Positions 61,385-64,000 of a DNA stretch of 64,000 nucleotides are shown piece after piece. Position 1 is the first letter of the stretch; each line of letters begins with the position of its first letter. The stretch comes from Cryptomeria japonica (taxonomy: Eukaryota; Streptophyta; Pinopsida; Cupressales; Cupressaceae), in the NCBI RefSeq assembly GCF_030272615.1, contig NC_081414.1:657710292-657774291 (forward strand), in the 5' to 3' direction. The notes below the pieces were generated by a model. That model ran no database searches. It had not been told where the DNA came from and saw only the letters and a program-made list of their open reading frames with translations. The position numbers were made by a program, and so were the translations under genes.

Positions 61385-64000
61385 TTATGTGTAGAACCTG
61401 CGAAGGTGCATGCTGTTGATAGGATCCTCCAAGGGTTCACCTTCTGTAGTTGAGAGCTTATATGCCCCAGATCCATATACTGTTGTGATGATGTAAGGAC
61501 CAAGCTAGTTGGGTTCAAATTTGCCCTTCTTATCTCTGTCTTGCTGATTCTTGGGGTTCTCTCTGAGGACTAAGTCGCCTACCTCAAATGTGCAAGGCTT
61601 GACTTTGTGATTGTAGCTACGACTCATTCGTTGTTGGTAAGCCTTGAGATGATTAAAAGCAGTGTGTCGTCGTTCCTCCAGCAGTTCTAGTTCTTGTAAG
61701 CGAGAGACCCTGTAGTCTTCATCGTTGATTATGTTTCTCAAGGAGACCCATAAAGAGGGTAGCTCGACCTCAATAGGCAAGATGGCTTCAGCGCCGTAGA
61801 CAAGTGAGTAGGGTGTAGCTCTTGTAGGTGTGTGGACACTTGTGCGATAGGCCCAAAGTGCGAGATTGAGTTGGACATGCCAGTTACGGCCAGCATCGTC
61901 GACTGTCTTTTTAAGGATTTTGAGAATTGTTTTGTTAGACGCCTCAGCTTGGCCATTACCTTGGGGATAATATGGTGTGGAGAAACGATGAGAGATATGG
62001 AAGCGGTCACAGAGTTCACGAACATCCTAATTTTTGAAGGGACGCCCGTTATCAGTAATAATGGAAGTAGGAATCCCGTATCGGCAAATGATGTAGTTCA
62101 AGATGAAGGTAGCGATTTGTTTCCCAGTAACTTGTGTGAGAGGCACGGCTTCAATCCATTTTGTAAAATACTCTGTGGCTGTGATAATGAATTTATGTCC
62201 ATTGGAAGAAGGAGGGTGAATCTTGCCTATGAGATCGAGTCCCCACTGACAAAAGGGCGAAGGAGATGCAAGTGGTTGTAGTTCCTGTGCTGGTGCATGT
62301 ATGAGGTCTCCATGAATTTGACACTACTTACACTTCTTGACAAACTGATATGCATCTTTTTCCATAGTAGGCCAGTAGTATCCAGTCCTGATGAGTTTCT
62401 TAGCCAAGGTAGGACCACTAGTATGCGGACCACATATCCCTTCGTGCACTTCTCGTAACGCAATCTGAGCTTCGTCACTCTCTAAACATCTAAGAAGGGT
62501 GCCATCTAGACCTCGTCGGTATAGGATATCAGCTAGGATAACGTATCGGGAGGATTGGCGAATGAAAGTGCGGCGTTGGTTGTTCGATAGATCGGGAGGT
62601 AAGATATTGTCATGAAGGTATGTGAATATGGAACCATATAACTGGGATTCAGGACCAACAACACATATCATTTCCGTAGGAGAGATCTCATATGAAGGAA
62701 TCAGCAGGTTGTCTACCAGGAACTCATAGCAGGTCTCATTTTGCAGTAGATCAATGAGCGAAGCAATTGTAGCCATGGCATCAGCAGCGCGATTCTGTTC
62801 TCTTGGTATCTGCTCAAACTCTATCTTTGCAAAGTGTTGTTTCAGATCATCTACCAGTTGTTTGTAAGGCATTAGCTTTTCGTCTTTTGTTTGATAATCA
62901 TCAGTTGCTTGACGGATGACCAGTTGAGAATCCCCAAAAACACGAAGTTCTTGGATCTTCCATTGAACTGCAATTCTTAACCCAGTTGTTAATGCCTCAT
63001 ATTCCGCTATATTGTTGGTGCAAGGAAATGATAAGCGGTATGACTTTGGTATAGAATCGCCTTGGGGAGTTATAAAGAGTATACCCGCTCCTGCCCCGTG
63101 CTGTGTGTATGAGCCGTCAAAATATAATTGCCATGGCTTCACATGTGATATTGTTAGAATGGACTCATCTGGAAATTCTGACTGTAGAGGAGCATCATCT
63201 ATCATGGGAGCATCTTCCAATTGGTCTACAATGGCTTGTCCTTTTATAGCTTTTCTGTCCACGTATTCAATGTCGAATTCACTCAAAATCATTACCCACT
63301 TGGCCAGCCGCCCAGTAAGTGTAGCTTTGCTGAGAAGATATTTTAGTGGATCAATTCTGGCAATCAACTTAGTCTTGTGAGTGAGCATATAATGTCGTAA
63401 TTTTTGTGAAGCAAAGACCACAGCGAGACATGCACACTCAATTGGTGTGTAGTTCAGCTCATATCCCACCAATGTGCGACTGATATAGTAGACTGCTTTT
63501 TCCTTGCCGTTAGGTATTTGCTGTGCTAGGAGTGCCCACAGTGCTGTCGGAGTAGCTGATATGTAAAGTAGCAATGGTTGATCTGAAATTGGTGGCATCA
63601 AAACTGGCGGGTTCAAAAGATAGTCTTTGAGCGCCTGAAAGGCCTGTTGACAGTTCTCATCCCATTTGAACTTGATGTTTTTGTGTAGCAGGTGCTGGAA
63701 AGGGTTACACTTATCTGGAAGTTGTGCTATGAATCTTCGTATGGATTGGAGTCTCCCTTGTAAAGATCGAAGTTGACTGATATTCTTGGGTGGTGGCATG
63801 TCTAAGATAGCCTTGACTTTTGCTGGATCAGCTTCTATTCCTCTTTTAGACACAATGAATCCTAGGAGCTTCCCGGAGGTTACTCCAAAGACACATTTCT
63901 TCGGGTTTAATCTTACCTTGTACTTTTCCAACCGATCAAAAGCAACTGAAAGTATGTCCAAGTGTGTATTTCTGTCTATTGATTTAACCAAAAGGTCGTC
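61385..64000 (-). CDS. pol of the Tat-type gypsy element: RT end, RNase H, second RNase H, integrase (partial)
   Basis: One minus-strand frame runs from the window edge to TAA at 61385. It begins in the RT palm/thumb (YKVRLNPKKCVFGVTSGKLL, SQLRSLQGRLQSIRRFIAQL). RNase H follows (LLLYISATPTALWALLAQQ, AVYYISRTL, IECACLAVVFASQKLRHYML). The archaeal-type RNase H (WQLYFDGSYTQHGAGAGILF, NNIAEYEALTTGLR, VFGDSQLVIRQ) is characteristic of the Tat lineage. The integrase has a zinc finger (HEGICGPHTSG, KKC..C) and a core with ATEYFTKWIEA, ITDNGRPF and GNGQAEASNK. The first catalytic acid is Glu rather than Asp; the other two are present. Three TAG codons (62324, 62027, 61505) are the only interruptions in 870 codons, so the element is young. 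The RT start lies outside the window. Confidence 0.9.

Larger units (their letters stand above)
55731..64000 (-). mobile_element. Tat-type Ty3/gypsy element carrying an antisense PMD gene (5' part beyond the window)
   Basis: Read on the minus strand: RT end, RNase H, archaeal-type second RNase H and integrase (64000 to 61385), then about 4.9 kb containing a plus-strand PMD gene (56858-59674), a polypurine tract (56530-56514) and the 3' LTR (56513-55736). Tat elements are known for extra open frames between integrase and 3' LTR, sometimes antisense. AATAT at 55731-55735 would be the target-site duplication; its partner lies outside the window. Joining the pol, the PMD gene and the LTR into one element is inference from order, the polypurine tract and the absence of other element ends between them. 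Confidence 0.7.

Noticed and set aside
61832-62281. Plus-strand frame of 149 codons
   Set aside because: It is antisense to the integrase core, which has clear motifs.

Overview
The window looks like a transposon-packed, AT-rich nuclear segment of a large plant genome. A gymnosperm is the best guess, because of the LTR type, the old interleaved repeats and the very large elements; this is inference, since no species-specific gene is present. I find no intact host gene, rRNA or tRNA. Almost everything I can support is a mobile element or a decayed passenger gene.

Layout. 1-8.9 kb: AT-rich non-coding DNA with a candidate SINE (about 2.96-3.27 kb) and copy A of an old dispersed repeat (3.74-7.77 kb). 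8,940-32,548: one very large (23.6 kb) CACTA (En/Spm) DNA transposon. It has matching termini (CACTA...TAGTG), a GTA target-site duplication on both sides and subterminal repeats rich in CATCGG/CCGATG. It carries a TNP2-type transposase gene (19.5-23.8 kb), a second multi-exon gene with a SET domain and a Transposase_24-like segment (24.6-29.6 kb), and a long antisense passenger pseudogene (13.2-16.2 kb) with decayed, locally duplicated relatives (9.8-13.0 kb). 32.5-36.3 kb: a lone LTR-like sequence, a short gene-like island and a CT microsatellite.

36.6-43.7 kb: copy B of the old repeat, split by a 5 kb inverted-repeat (foldback/MULE-like) element at 37,202-42,226. That element is filled with a 2.35 kb array of a palindromic GACATAATAGG unit followed by GA-rich DNA. 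45.5-47.0 kb: copy C of the same old repeat. 47.0-55.7 kb: a decayed Ty3/gypsy element whose leader, gag and protease block is tandemly duplicated, followed by a G-patch, RT, RNase H, a second RNase H and an integrase, then a second, nearly identical RT piece.

55,736-64,000 (runs off the end): a younger, minus-strand Ty3/gypsy element of Tat type (second, archaeal-type RNase H). Its 3' LTR is at 55,736-56,513 and its pol at 61,385-64,000. Between pol and the 3' LTR it carries, on the opposite strand, a spliced plant mobile domain (PMD) gene. The intron of that gene holds a set of repeated hairpins with an invariant loop and changing, still-paired stems.

Most interesting: the SET-domain CACTA element, the antisense PMD passenger gene with its hairpin intron, and the foldback element built of palindromes. 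Nesting order from sequence: the old repeat (A/B/C) is oldest; the foldback element sits inside copy B; the left gypsy starts inside copy C; and the PMD gypsy sits inside the duplicated RT of the left gypsy.
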